Notes: generated by a model from the letters alone, not told the origin. 64,000 nt of DNA from Streptomyces anulatus (GCF_000721175.1 NZ_JOEZ01000030.1:62001-126000), one strand, 5' to 3'. Shown: positions 1 through 8,945, numbered from the stretch's first letter. Numbers and translations are program-made.

Positions 1-2
1 GG

Positions 3-872
3 CTACCGATGACCGATCCCGACCTGCGTGCCCGCCACCTCTCCGTGGGCGCGGCCGTCTTCAATCTCCGGGTGGCCGCGGCGCACCTGGGCTGGGAGCC
101 CGTCGTCCGGCTGCTGCCCGACGCAGACGATCCCGAGCTGCTGGCCATCGTGCACCTGGCCGGGGCCGGCGAGGACGGGCCCCCGTCCTTGCGGCCGCTG
201 TACGAGGCCGTCGAACGGCGTCACAGCAGCCGGATGCCCTTCACCGGCCGCCCCGTGCCCGAGGCGATCGTGACGGAGATGATCGCCGCGGCGCGCACGC
301 AGGGCGCGCGCCTTGAGGTCCCCGACATCGTAGGGACCAGGCGTCTGCTGCGGTTGACCCGGACGGGCGAGGTCCGCAACGCTTCCCACCCCGGCCGCAC
401 GGCGGAGGCGCACGGCTGCCTCACCGCCCCGGGACTCGACTCCGGGTACGGCGTCCCCGTCACCGCGGTGGGAGCCCTGGACGCGTCCGGCCGGATACCG
501 ATGCGGGACTTCACCGGTCGGCTGCCCGTGCCGCGTCTTCCCGCCCTGCACTTCGAACGCCACGCGCAGGTGGCACTGTTGTGGACGGCGCGGGACCGGC
601 GTGAGGACTGGCTGCGGGCGGGCCAGGCGCTGCAACACGTGCTGCTCACGGCGACCTCGTACGGGGTACGCACCTCGATACTGCACCAGGCGATGGAATG
701 GACGGATCTGCGGGCGGCGGTGAGCGGTTCGCAGCAGCGGTGCCCGCAGCTGCTGATCCGGTTCGGATACGGCCCCGAGGGCGGCCGCACCCCGCGCGCG
801 GCCGCGTACGCCGCGTCGTCCCCAACGCCCGGGCCGGCGGTTTCCGGTGGGAGGACCGCCCTACCCGGTTGA
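3..872 (+). CDS. Acg-type FMN nitroreductase-family protein, 5' partial
   Basis: The frame is open across the left window edge, so the N-terminus is missing; about 290 residues are visible against roughly 330 usual for the family. The segments SVGAAVFNLRVAA and LQHVLLTATSYGVRT, and a C-terminal region ending in LLIRFGYG, resemble the Acg (Rv2032-like) branch of the nitroreductase fold. This branch is known as a member of the mycobacterial dormancy regulon; its substrate is not established. The next genes (PPOX protein, NarK, CBS protein, AdhE, universal stress proteins) are the usual company of such genes. The internal ATG at 9 is probably not the true start. The family call is fairly safe; the activity is unknown. 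Confidence 0.75.
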   Translation, partial: LPMTDPDLRARHLSVGAAVFNLRVAAAHLGWEPVVRLLPDADDPELLAIVHLAGAGEDGPPSLRPLYEAVERRHSSRMPFTGRPVPEAIVTEMIAAARTQGARLEVPDIVGTRRLLRLTRTGEVRNASHPGRTAEAHGCLTAPGLDSGYGVPVTAVGALDASGRIPMRDFTGRLPVPRLPALHFERHAQVALLWTARDRREDWLRAGQALQHVLLTATSYGVRTSILHQAMEWTDLRAAVSGSQQRCPQLLIRFGYGPEGGRTPRAAAYAASSPTPGPAVSGGRTALPG

Positions 873-931
873 CCGTGTCCGGTCGGCACTGCCGACCGGA
901 GAGGCATTCGGAAACGCCCGCGGCGTCCGCC

Positions 932-1354
932 TCATCCGGTGGTGCGGGTGCCCGTGATCCTGCGACCCGTGACCAACTCGGACTCGATGCGCACAAAGAC
1001 CCCGTCACGTACGGGCATCCAGGAATGCGGGCCGGACTGCGAGAGCCGTTCGTGCTCGGCGGGCTCGGTCACCACGCCGGCCCGGCCGGTGACGACCACG
1101 CTCCAGCCCGACCGGGTCGCCGCGCTGAACTCGTCCGCCTCGAAAGCGACCACGGCACCATCAATGGCGTGCACGAGGTCGGAGACCGCAGAGGTGTACA
1201 GCAGAACGGAGTCGTCCTCGTCCAGGAAGAAGTTGACCGGGAGGACCGCGGGCAGTGCCTGCCGGGTGTACACGACCCGGCCGAGCGGCACTTTGGCCAG
1301 CAGACGAATGCATTCCAGCCGGTCGAGAATGCGAATGGCGTCGTTCTCGAGCAT
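932..1354 (-). CDS. Pyridoxamine 5'-phosphate oxidase-family flavoprotein
   Basis: A 140-residue single-domain protein of the PPOX split-barrel fold, which binds FMN or F420. Visible are the N-terminal LARVPLGRV-like strand (here LAKVPLGRVVY), the central LPVNFFLDEDDSVLLYT strands, and the GWSVVVTGRAGVV strand typical of small actinobacterial PPOX proteins. The length is normal for the family. It is transcribed divergently from narK, with a perfect palindrome 35 bp before its start. Related proteins belong to the DosR regulon in mycobacteria. It probably acts as a small flavin- or F420-dependent reductase or cofactor-binding protein; the substrate cannot be told from sequence. Confidence 0.85.
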   Translation of the reverse strand: MLENDAIRILDRLECIRLLAKVPLGRVVYTRQALPAVLPVNFFLDEDDSVLLYTSAVSDLVHAIDGAVVAFEADEFSAATRSGWSVVVTGRAGVVTEPAEHERLSQSGPHSWMPVRDGVFVRIESELVTGRRITGTRTTG

Positions 1355-1388
1355 CCCACCATCCTCCGTGTCGCGGCGTTACGCCGGG

Positions 1389-1406
1389 TAGGGCCGGTCG
1401 GCCCTA
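1389..1406. promoter_or_regulatory. Perfect palindrome, DosR-like box before the PPOX gene
   Basis: TAGGGCCGGTCGGCCCTA has perfect 8-bp arms around a GT centre. It contains GGGCC-N4-GGCCC, the spacing of the mycobacterial DosR box GGGAC-N4-GTCCC. It lies 35 bp upstream of the PPOX start codon. Binding by a DevR/OsdR-type response regulator is an inference. Confidence 0.55.
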
Positions 1407-1527
1407 TCTGCGGATCCCGGCAGCAGACGGGCCGCAGCCGCCGCTCGGACCGATTCGTGTGAGCGATCCGGGGCACGGATTCGAAAGGGCCGGCCGGATT
1501 CGATGGAGGACCGTCAGCCTCGCGGCA

Positions 1528-1541
1528 GGGCCCCTTGGCCC
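1528..1541. promoter_or_regulatory. Second GGGCC-N4-GGCCC box in the PPOX-narK promoter region
   Basis: GGGCCCCTTGGCCC matches the same GGGCC-N4-GGCCC layout as the palindrome at 1389-1406, about 137 bp away in the same divergent intergenic region and about 120 bp upstream of narK. Two boxes in one 309-bp spacer support co-regulation of both divergent genes. Confidence 0.45.
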
Positions 1542-1617
1542 ATGCCGCCCCGGCGTCCCGAGGGCGACAGTGGCTGAGCAGTCGCCGATCCGCGGGCAGA
1601 AGGCCTGCGGATCATCT

Positions 1618-1632
1618 GCTACTCCATGTAGC
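1618..1632. promoter_or_regulatory. Inverted repeat just upstream of narK
   Basis: GCTACTCCATGTAGC consists of GCTAC and GTAGC around five bases, 31 bp before the narK start. A closely similar repeat lies before the beta-propeller gene at 8519-8533. It could be a repressor site near the transcription start; the binding protein is unknown. Confidence 0.4.
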
Positions 1633-1663
1633 GGAACCAGATAAAAGGGAAGAGGCGGACAGC

Positions 1664-2947
1664 ATGGTCCAGGCTTCGATGACCGACAGCAACAGGACGG
1701 CTTCGGGTGCGCCGATGCCCGGCCGAGCCTGGCTGATGCTGGCCCTGGCCACCGTCGGTTTCGCCGTCAACTTCTGGGCCTGGGCGCTGCTCAGCCCGCT
1801 CGGCCCCCGGTTCAAGGACGGTCTCGACCTGTCATCGTTCGAGCAGTCGCTGCTGGTGGCGGTGCCGGTCGTCGTCGGTTCTCTGGGCCGGATCCCGGTC
1901 GGCGCACTGACCGACCGGTTCGGCGGACGGGTCATGTTCCCGATCGTGTCGGCGGCCACCATCGTGCCGGTGCTCTACCTCGGCCTGGCCGGACACTCCT
2001 CCCTCGCCGCCCTGCTCATCGGCGGGTTCTTCCTCGGTATCGGCGGCACCGCCTTCGCTGTCGGCGTTCCGCTCGTCAACGCCTGGTTCCCGCCCGAGCG
2101 GCGCGGTCTTGCCATCGGAGTTTTCGGCGCGGGTATGGGCGGCACCGCCATCAGCGCCCTGACCACGGTGAAGCTGGTCGACGCCAACAGCATGTCCACG
2201 CCGTTCCTGATCACCGCGGCGGTTCTCGCGGTGTACGCCGCGGCCGCCGCTCTCCTGCTCCGTGACGCGCCCGGCCGGACCGTGCCGACCGAGTCGCCGG
2301 CACGCCGCCTGGCCGCCACCGTCCGGCTGCCCATCACCTGGCAGGCGTCCGCACTGTATGCGGTTGCGTTCGGCGGCTACGTAGCCTTCTCCGTCTACCT
2401 GCCGACCTACCTCAAGACCGGCTACGGCCTCGCCCAGGCCGACGCGGCGAACCGCATGGCCGGGTTCGTTCTCCTCGCGGTGGCGATGCGCCCGTTCGGT
2501 GGCTGGCTGTCCGACCGCGTCGGCCCGGTCCGAGTGCTGGCCGGCTCGCTGGCCACGGTCGTGGCCGGTGCCGTCGCGCAGGCGTTCACCCCCGCCCTGG
2601 CGCCCGTGGGCACCATCGCCTTCCTGGCCATGGCCGCCGCACTCGGCGCGGGCAGCGGGGCGACCTTCGCCCTGGTGGCCCTGCGCACCCCGGCCGACCA
2701 GGTCGGCTCGGTGACCGGAGTGGTGGGCGCCGCGGGCGGACTGGGCGGGTTCCTGCCGCCGCTGGTGATGGGGTCGCTGTACGGGGCGTTCGAGTCGTAC
2801 GCGATAGGCCTTGTCCTGCTCGCGATCGTGTCCGCCGGGGCTCTGGCCTTCACCCTTACCGCCGTCCGCGCCTCGTCCGCTGGCGGTGAGGGGAAGTCAC
2901 GCGCCGGCCGGCGGCGCGAGCCCCGCGCGGCCGGCCGGACCGCCTGA
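1664..2947 (+). CDS. narK: NarK-type nitrate/nitrite MFS transporter
   Basis: A 427-residue major facilitator with about 12 hydrophobic segments. The loop LTDRFGGR after TM2 is the MFS signature. The block GIGGTAFAVGVPLVNAWFPP followed by RRGLAIGVFGAGMGGTA is the nitrate/nitrite-porter hallmark, and GGWLSDRVG repeats the signature in the second half. It should move nitrate in or nitrite out across the cytoplasmic membrane, fitting nitrate respiration under low oxygen. The ATG at 1664 was chosen because a purine-rich AAAAGGGAAGAGG stretch lies just upstream; an in-frame start at 1535 would add about 43 unlikely residues. Its two predicted regulatory boxes suggest hypoxic control. Nar reductase genes are not in this window. 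Confidence 0.85.
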   Translation: MVQASMTDSNRTASGAPMPGRAWLMLALATVGFAVNFWAWALLSPLGPRFKDGLDLSSFEQSLLVAVPVVVGSLGRIPVGALTDRFGGRVMFPIVSAATIVPVLYLGLAGHSSLAALLIGGFFLGIGGTAFAVGVPLVNAWFPPERRGLAIGVFGAGMGGTAISALTTVKLVDANSMSTPFLITAAVLAVYAAAAALLLRDAPGRTVPTESPARRLAATVRLPITWQASALYAVAFGGYVAFSVYLPTYLKTGYGLAQADAANRMAGFVLLAVAMRPFGGWLSDRVGPVRVLAGSLATVVAGAVAQAFTPALAPVGTIAFLAMAAALGAGSGATFALVALRTPADQVGSVTGVVGAAGGLGGFLPPLVMGSLYGAFESYAIGLVLLAIVSAGALAFTLTAVRASSAGGEGKSRAGRRREPRAAGRTA

Positions 2948-3102
2948 GGACAGGCGGCCCAGACCGGCAGAAGCGAACGACAGCGAGCGGAGAAGAGCGG
3001 GCCGTCGCTCGTCGTCCGGCTACTTCGCCGTTGTGGACGCCGAAGGCGCGCCCGGAGGCCGGCCGGGCCGCTTCGGAGGCGAGCGGGCAGCAGGCGACAC
3101 AC

Positions 3103-3138
3103 GGGCTCCTCGGCCCAGTTGCCAGGGCCGAGGAGCCC
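3103..3138. terminator. Perfect 14-bp inverted repeat after narK (terminator or paired regulatory boxes)
   Basis: GGGCTCCTCGGCCC and its exact reverse complement are separated by 8 bases. It is the only strong hairpin in the 511-bp spacer between narK and the CBS gene, and has no T-run, as is usual for Streptomyces terminators. Each arm also matches GGGCY-N4-GGCCC, and the arms start 22 bp apart, so a double regulator site is an alternative. A small GGCAC-TTCG-GTGCC hairpin lies at 3238-3251. I see no gene in 2948-3458. Confidence 0.5.
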
Positions 3139-3458
3139 CTCCCCACCAGGACCGGCCGCCCCTGGTACGTGGCTGGGGAGCGCGGCAACCTTGGGACGTG
3201 GCAGAACGGTCACAGGCAGTGGAGCACCGGACCGCCAGGCACTTCGGTGCCCGTGAGACCTCCGCCACCATGCGGGCACTCCACGACCGGTACCGAACGT
3301 GCTCACCACGGCGGCGCCCGTCGGACGACCGCACAGTCCCCATGGCGGGACGGCTCGCAGAAGTAGGCGTCACGCGGCGCCTGCCAGGTGTGGCGGGGCG
3401 CCGGAGTCGGCCATCGGCTCCGGCTCTCTTCGCCCTTGCTCGTGAAGGAGGACCCATC

Positions 3459-4106
3459 GTGACCCCTCGCACTGTCGGTGAGGTAATGACACGGGACGTC
3501 GTGCAGGCCGGCCCGACGACACCGTTCAAGGAGGTCGTACGGTTGCTCGACCACCACCGGATCAGCGGACTGCCGGTGGTCGACGCCGACGACAAGGTCC
3601 TCGGTGTCCTGTCCGGAAGCGACCTGGTACGCGCCCAGGCGTACCAGGAAGGCTCCGCTCCGCCACCGGCCGTGACCGCGCAGGACATGATGTCCAGCCC
3701 GGCCGTCACCGTGCACCCGGAGCAGACCGTGCCGGACGCCGCCCGGCTCATGGAGCGCCGCGGTGTCGAGCGGCTGCCCGTGGTGGACGAGGCCGACCGT
3801 CTGATCGGCATCGCCACTCGCCGCGACCTTCTCCGGGTCTTCCTGCGTGCGGACGACGACATCCGCCGCGAGGTGACCGAGGAGATCGTCGTCGGCGCAG
3901 AGGAGCTGTCGTCCGACGCGGTCCTCGTCTCCGTCCGCGACGGCGTCATCACTCTCGCGGGCCAGGTGGAACTGCGTTCCCGGATACCGGAGATCGTCCA
4001 CGCCGTCTGGCGCCTCGAAGGCGTGGTCGGCGTGGTGAACGGCCTGGGCTTCCGCATCGACGACTGTGCGGCAACGGTTGGGCCCGCTCGCATCGGGAGT
4101 TCATGA
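3459..4106 (+). CDS. CBS-domain pair with C-terminal BON domain
   Basis: A 215-residue cytoplasmic protein. Two CBS motifs occupy roughly residues 7-60 (VGEVMTRDVV, RISGLPVVDADDKVLGVLS) and 77-130 (DMMSSPAVTV, GVERLPVVDEADRLIGIATR). A BON domain follows at about 150-205 (VLVSVRDGVITLAGQVE, GVVGVVNGLGF). CBS pairs bind adenine nucleotides and act as energy sensors; BON usually contacts membranes. The GTG at 3459 has AAGGAGG upstream and begins exactly at the first CBS domain; the longer open frame upstream has no family similarity. Proteins of this architecture are common in dormancy clusters beside AdhE and universal stress proteins. The target of its sensing is unknown. Confidence 0.85.
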   Translation: MTPRTVGEVMTRDVVQAGPTTPFKEVVRLLDHHRISGLPVVDADDKVLGVLSGSDLVRAQAYQEGSAPPPAVTAQDMMSSPAVTVHPEQTVPDAARLMERRGVERLPVVDEADRLIGIATRRDLLRVFLRADDDIRREVTEEIVVGAEELSSDAVLVSVRDGVITLAGQVELRSRIPEIVHAVWRLEGVVGVVNGLGFRIDDCAATVGPARIGSS

Positions 4107-4134
4107 GAACGCGGCCGGCAGCCTCGAACGGCCT

Positions 4135-4148
4135 GGGCCGACGGTCCC
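4135..4148. promoter_or_regulatory. DosR-like box upstream of adhE
   Basis: GGGCCGACGGTCCC fits GGGnC-N4-GnCCC, one half as in the PPOX palindrome and the other as in mycobacterial DosR boxes. It lies 164 bp before adhE. A further imperfect inverted repeat (GGACCGCCGT and ACGGCGGCCC, 9 of 10 paired) is at 4266-4290, close to the start codon. Confidence 0.4.
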
Positions 4149-4312
4149 TGTCGAGCCGGGCCGGACGGCCCCGGAAGAGGCCCTCCGGCGCCTCCTGCGG
4201 CAGACGGCGCCGGAGGACAGTGAAGGCGGAGAGCGGCGCGGTTCACCGCCGCACCGCTCCTGGCCGGACCGCCGTACACCACGGCGGCCCCTGACAACGG
4301 AGGCACATCGCC

Positions 4313-6955
4313 ATGACCCGACAGGACGTGCGGACCGAGGACCGCGTCAGGACCGACGCCCCGTCCGACACCGCGGTCGCCGTGGACCGTCTGGTGGCGG
4401 ACGGTCTCAAGGCATTAGCCGATTACGAGAGCCTGACCCAGGAACAGGTCGACCACATCGTCAAGAAGGCGTCGGTCGCCGCCCTGGACCAGCACACCGC
4501 GCTGGCCCGTCTGGCGGTCGAGGAGACGGGACGCGGGGTCTTCGAGGACAAGGCGGCCAAGAACATGTTCGCCTGCGAGCACGTCACGCACAGCATGGGC
4601 CGCATGAAGACCGTCGGGGTCATCGGCCGGGACGACATCGAGGACATGGTCGAGATCGCGGAACCGGTGGGAGTGGTGGCCGCGGTCACCCCCGTCACCA
4701 ACCCGACCTCGACCACGATTTTCAAGGCGCTGATGGCGCTGAAGACCCGTAATCCGGTGGTCTTCGCGTTCCACCCCTCCGCCCAGCGGTGCAGCGCCGA
4801 AGCGGCCCGCGTCGTACGGGACGCGGCCATCGCCGCCGGTGCACCGGAGCACTGCGTGCAGTGGATCGAGGCCCCGTCCGTCGAGGCGACCAGCACGCTG
4901 ATGCGGCACCCCGGTGTCTCCCTGATCCTCGCCACCGGCGGCAACGCCATGGTCAAGGCCGCCTACTCGGCCGGCAAGCCCGCACTCGGCGTCGGCGCCG
5001 GCAACGTCCCCGCCTACGTCCACCGCAGCGCCAAGCTGCGCAGGGCCGTCAACGACCTGGTGCTGTCCAAGTCGTTCGACAACGGCATGATCTGCGCCTC
5101 CGAACAGGCCGTCATCCTGGACACGGCGATCCATGACGCGGCACTCGCCGAGTTCCGCACCCTGCACGCCCATCTGGCCACCCCGCAGGAGAAGGCGAAG
5201 CTGGAGACCTTCCTGTTCCCCGCCACCGGCGGTTCAGGTGCCGGCTGCGAGCCCAAGGTCAACGCCGCCGCAGTCGGACAGAGCCCCGCGTGGATCGCCG
5301 CGCGGGCCGGGTTCTCGGTGCCGGAGAACACCTCGGTCATCCTGGTCGAGGCCGAACGCGTCGGCCCCGACGAGCCGTTGACCCGCGAGAAGCTCTGCCC
5401 GGTCCTCGCCGTGCTGCGCGCCGAGGACGAACGTCACGGCTTCGGCCTGGCCGCCGACATGGTCGCCTTCCACGGCCAGGGCCACAGCGCCGTCATCCAC
5501 ACGGAAGACGCGGCCGTGGCGGAGGCGTACGGCATGCGGATGAAGACCGCACGGATCATCGTCAACTCCCCCTCCTCCCAGGGTGCGATCGGCGGCATCT
5601 ACAACGGCTTGCTGCCCTCACTCACCTTGGGCTGCGGCTCCTGGGGCAGCACCTCGGTGTCCGACAACGTCTCCGCCGCGCAACTGCTGAACGTCAAGCG
5701 GGTCTCCGCCCGCCGCAACAACCTCCAGTGGTTCAAGGTCCCCCCGAAGATCTACTTCGAGCCGCAGGCCATCCGCTACCTGACCTCCATGCCCGACGTC
5801 CACCGCGTCACCATCGTCACCGACGCCACCATGACCCGCCTCGGGTTCGTCGACCGGATCAGCCGCGTACTGCAGCAGCGCCGGGAACCGGTCACCCTCC
5901 AGATCATCGACAACGTCCAGCCCGAACCCAGCATCGACTCCGTCCAGCACGGCGCCGACCTCATGCGGGACTTCCGCCCCGACACGATCATCGCGCTCGG
6001 CGGCGGCTCCCCCATGGACGCCGCCAAGGTCATGTGGCTGCTGTACGAACAGCCCGGCATCGACTTCGCCGACATGCGGCAGAAGTTCTCCGACATCCGC
6101 AAGCGCGCCTTCCGCTTCCCCACCCTGGGCAAGCTCGCCCGCCTGGTCTGCGTGCCCACCACCTCCGGCACCGGAGCCGAGGTCACCCCCTTCGCCGTCA
6201 TCTCCGACCCCGCCACCGGCAAGAAGTACCCCCTGGCCGACTACGCGCTCACGCCCAGCGTGGCCATCATCGACCCTCTCCTCACCACGGTCCTGCCCCC
6301 GGCCCTCGCTGCCGACAGCGGCTTCGACGCCCTCACGCACGCCGTCGAGGCGTACGTGTCGGTCTACGCCAACGACTTCACCGACGGCCTCGCGCTGCAC
6401 GCCATCCGCCTGGTCTTCGACCACCTGGAGGCAGCGGTCACCGACCGCGAGGGCGCACCGGAAGCCCGGGAGAAGATGCACAACGCCGGCACCATCGCCG
6501 GCATGGCCTTCGGCAACGCCTTTCTCGGCATCGTCCACGCCATGTCCCACACTCTCGGCGCGACCTTCCACATCGCGCACGGGCGCACCAACGCCGTGCT
6601 GCTCCCCCACGTCATCCGCTACAACGGCACCATCCCGACGAAGCTGACCGGCTGGCCCAAGTACGAGGACTACCGCGCTCCCGAGCGGTTCCAGGACATC
6701 GCCCGCGCCCTGGGGCTGCCCGCCACGACCCCGCCCGAGGGCGTGGAGTCCCTCGCCGCGGCCGTCGAGCGCCTGCGTGACGCCGTCGGCATCGAGCCGA
6801 CATTCAAGGCGCTGGGAGTCGACGAACGGACCTTCCTGGACGCGCTGCCGCAACAGGCCCTCCAGGCCTACGAGGACCAGTGCGCACCGGCCAACCCCCG
6901 CATGCCGATGCTGGACGACATGCGGGAGCTGATGCGCACGGCCTACTACGGCTGA
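4313..6955 (+). CDS. adhE: Bifunctional acetaldehyde-CoA / alcohol dehydrogenase AdhE
   Basis: An 880-residue fusion of full family length. Residues about 20-450 are a CoA-acylating aldehyde dehydrogenase with the catalytic cysteine in NGMICASEQ at Cys261. Residues about 480-880 are an iron-type alcohol dehydrogenase with the nucleotide-binding GGGSPMDAAK and metal ligands in DSGFDALTHAVEAY and HAMSHTLGATFHIAHG. It converts acetyl-CoA to acetaldehyde and then ethanol, reoxidising two NADH, in the cytoplasm; such enzymes form spirosomes. ACGGAGG precedes the ATG. The predicted DosR-like box upstream and the neighbouring hypoxia-type genes suggest a role in redox balance when respiration stalls. 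The gene appears intact and monocistronic. Confidence 0.95.
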   Translation: MTRQDVRTEDRVRTDAPSDTAVAVDRLVADGLKALADYESLTQEQVDHIVKKASVAALDQHTALARLAVEETGRGVFEDKAAKNMFACEHVTHSMGRMKTVGVIGRDDIEDMVEIAEPVGVVAAVTPVTNPTSTTIFKALMALKTRNPVVFAFHPSAQRCSAEAARVVRDAAIAAGAPEHCVQWIEAPSVEATSTLMRHPGVSLILATGGNAMVKAAYSAGKPALGVGAGNVPAYVHRSAKLRRAVNDLVLSKSFDNGMICASEQAVILDTAIHDAALAEFRTLHAHLATPQEKAKLETFLFPATGGSGAGCEPKVNAAAVGQSPAWIAARAGFSVPENTSVILVEAERVGPDEPLTREKLCPVLAVLRAEDERHGFGLAADMVAFHGQGHSAVIHTEDAAVAEAYGMRMKTARIIVNSPSSQGAIGGIYNGLLPSLTLGCGSWGSTSVSDNVSAAQLLNVKRVSARRNNLQWFKVPPKIYFEPQAIRYLTSMPDVHRVTIVTDATMTRLGFVDRISRVLQQRREPVTLQIIDNVQPEPSIDSVQHGADLMRDFRPDTIIALGGGSPMDAAKVMWLLYEQPGIDFADMRQKFSDIRKRAFRFPTLGKLARLVCVPTTSGTGAEVTPFAVISDPATGKKYPLADYALTPSVAIIDPLLTTVLPPALAADSGFDALTHAVEAYVSVYANDFTDGLALHAIRLVFDHLEAAVTDREGAPEAREKMHNAGTIAGMAFGNAFLGIVHAMSHTLGATFHIAHGRTNAVLLPHVIRYNGTIPTKLTGWPKYEDYRAPERFQDIARALGLPATTPPEGVESLAAAVERLRDAVGIEPTFKALGVDERTFLDALPQQALQAYEDQCAPANPRMPMLDDMRELMRTAYYG

Positions 6956-7158
6956 ACACGGGGCGGTCATCTCCGCGCGGAAGGCGCCAAGGTCCCCCCT
7001 GACAGCCCTGGCAAGGGACCGCCCGCAGATACGGTCACCGTCCAGTGCGCTTCGCGATCCGGGCCGGGAGCGGGCGGACAGACTGCTCCCGCCCCACCGT
7101 CGGATCCGGTGCGGCGCGTTCGGGTCGAAGCGGCGTGAGGCTCGGGCGCCGAAGCGTC

Positions 7159-8463
7159 TCAGCCTGTGGTGGGGCCGGTCCAGTCCGTGGGGACGTGACC
7201 GAGGCGTACCCGCTGCGGGTGGTCGCCGACGGGGATCGAGGTGACCTTCTCACCGGTGGCGAAGTCGATGGCCGTCACCTGGTCGGTGCCGCTCTCGGAC
7301 ACCACGCAGTGCTTGCCGTCTCCGCTGACGGTGGCCCAGTACGGCTTGGAGGCGGTGACGAGCGGGCCTTCCTGAAGCGTCTCGCGGTTCACGACGGTGA
7401 CGTAGTCGTCCATGGTCCCGGCGATGCAGAGCTTGTCGCCCCGGGGGCTCATGGACATGCCGTGGTGGCGGGAGTCGTTGACGTAGGTGGTGCGTTCGTC
7501 GCTGGTGTCCGGGTTCTTCGGCAGGGTCTTCACTCGGGTGATCTTGTCGTTGTGCACGTCGTACTCGACGAAGCCGTTGAAGAAGGAAACCTGGAAGTAC
7601 ATCTTCGACTCGTCGGGCGTGAAGGCGACGGGGCGCAGCGCGTCAGACAGGTCCTTGCGGCCGAAGGCGTCGAGCCGTTCGCGCATGTCGATGATCTTCT
7701 TGACCTGGAAGGTCTTCGCGTCGGCGATGGTGATGCGGCGGTCGCCCTTGGTGAAGTCCTGCCAGGGCGCGTCCATGTCGGTGTTGACCTCGCCGATGGA
7801 CATGTTCCAGAGGTACTTGCCGTCGTCGGTGTAGACGTTCTCGTGCGGTTTGTCGCCCGTCTTGAAGCTGCCTGCCTCCTCGCCCGTCGCCATGTCGAGG
7901 ACGTGCACGGTGTTGGAGATGGAGGCGGAGACGGCGACCTGGGTGCCGTCGGGGGAGACCGCCATGTGGTCGGAGCGGAAACCGGAGACCGGGAAGCGCC
8001 AGTTGATCTTGCCGCTCTCCACGTCGATGGAGACCACGTCGGCGAAACTCGGCCGGGAGGCGACGACGGACCTGCCGTCCTTCGTGGTGTACATGTCGTC
8101 GACGTACTGGTCGTGCCCCTCACCCGGGCCGAGTCGGATACCGAGGAAGAAGGCGAGCTTGACGGGGTTGAGGTAGATCTCCCGCAGGCGCTCCTTCTTG
8201 TCGGGGATCATGTTGATCCGGCCGATTCCGGCGTAGTCGCCACGGGAGTTGATGACGTCGGCGGTGCCCTCCCAGTTGTTGCCGACGAAGAACACCTCCT
8301 TGAGCTCCTCGAAGGAGGTTGCCCGTGCCTGCTTCGGGATCTCGCTCGCGCCGGCCGAGCCGGGGATCGTGGACAACGATCCTGCGGTCAGCCCCACGGC
8401 GACAAGGGCGGCCATGCCGAAGGGGTGCCGACGGCGAGGACGACGAGCAGGGGAACGCTTCAT
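7159..8463 (-). CDS. Secreted YncE/YVTN-type beta-propeller protein
   Basis: A 434-residue protein with an N-terminal signal peptide: basic MKRSPARRPRRR, a hydrophobic stretch, then an Ala-rich cleavage region. The mature part shows repeated beta-propeller blades with the pattern VVSIDVESGKI, VHVLDMATGE, VVSESGTDQVTAIDFATGE, typical of YVTN/cytochrome-D1-like propellers. Such proteins act outside the membrane and may bind metals or partner proteins; no enzymatic residue is evident. The ATG at 8463 was chosen for its signal peptide and GGAG upstream; the open frame extends further upstream without such features. It is convergent with adhE. A box of the adhE/PPOX type lies 234 bp upstream, so it may belong to the same regulon. 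Confidence 0.75.
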   Translation of the reverse strand: MKRSPARRPRRRHPFGMAALVAVGLTAGSLSTIPGSAGASEIPKQARATSFEELKEVFFVGNNWEGTADVINSRGDYAGIGRINMIPDKKERLREIYLNPVKLAFFLGIRLGPGEGHDQYVDDMYTTKDGRSVVASRPSFADVVSIDVESGKINWRFPVSGFRSDHMAVSPDGTQVAVSASISNTVHVLDMATGEEAGSFKTGDKPHENVYTDDGKYLWNMSIGEVNTDMDAPWQDFTKGDRRITIADAKTFQVKKIIDMRERLDAFGRKDLSDALRPVAFTPDESKMYFQVSFFNGFVEYDVHNDKITRVKTLPKNPDTSDERTTYVNDSRHHGMSMSPRGDKLCIAGTMDDYVTVVNRETLQEGPLVTASKPYWATVSGDGKHCVVSESGTDQVTAIDFATGEKVTSIPVGDHPQRVRLGHVPTDWTGPTTG

Positions 8464-8518
8464 GGTGAACTCCAGAGGCAGGGGTGGGCGGCGCGCCGTC
8501 AGACACAGGCCCGCATCT

Positions 8519-8533
8519 GTTACTGGAGGTAAC
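8519..8533. promoter_or_regulatory. Inverted repeat upstream of the beta-propeller gene
   Basis: GTTACTGGAGGTAAC consists of GTTAC and GTAAC around five bases, 56 bp before the start. On the gene's strand its centre reads CTCCA, as in the narK repeat GCTACTCCATGTAGC. TetR-type sites often have this TTAC-N5-GTAA form; the protein is unknown. Confidence 0.4.
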
Positions 8534-8696
8534 GTAGCCAGGAGAGGGAAAGTTGAACAGAGTCCCATCGAGATTCCTCGCCGGGCGCGATCGAGCCTTC
8601 CCGACGGTTGGCCACGGGCAGAATCATCCGAGCCGCCCTGTTCGCGACGGACGAACTCCGGTAACCCAAGCGTCATTTGGGCGTCGGGAATCCCGA

Positions 8697-8710
8697 GGGC
8701 CATCGGGCCC
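8697..8710. promoter_or_regulatory. GGGCC-N4-GGCCC box upstream of the beta-propeller gene
   Basis: GGGCCATCGGGCCC is an exact match to the layout seen before PPOX and narK, 234 bp from the beta-propeller start. It lies in the 482-bp spacer 8464-8945, where I support no gene: the open frame 8624-8995 on the minus strand has unusually poor G/C third positions. An odd-centred palindrome TCGGGAATCCCGA is at 8684-8696. Confidence 0.4.
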
Positions 8711-8945
8711 GCGGGGGCCCGCTCGGCCCTGCCTCGGGTCGCGCGGCGTCACGACAATGGCCTCAACCCGTACGGATCCGTCCGGGCGCACAGGGGGTCG
8801 CCGACGCTCCAGCTCCCGCCGCCACCTGCCAACTACCTCGACACGAAAGGCGGATGAGTGCAGGGCGCCCTCAGGACCGGGATCCGACGGTCCGTCCGTC
8901 CACTCCGTCACCAGCGATGCCTGGAGCTCACGTACCGTCAACAAA

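Noticed and set aside
5290..6780. Long alternative frames across adhE
   Set aside because: Both strands are open by high GC content alone; products are Arg/His/Pro-rich and the AdhE frame explains the region.
6961..7024. GGGCGGTC and GACCGCCC inverted repeat after adhE
   Set aside because: The arms are only 8 bp with 48 bases between, too weak to call a terminator.
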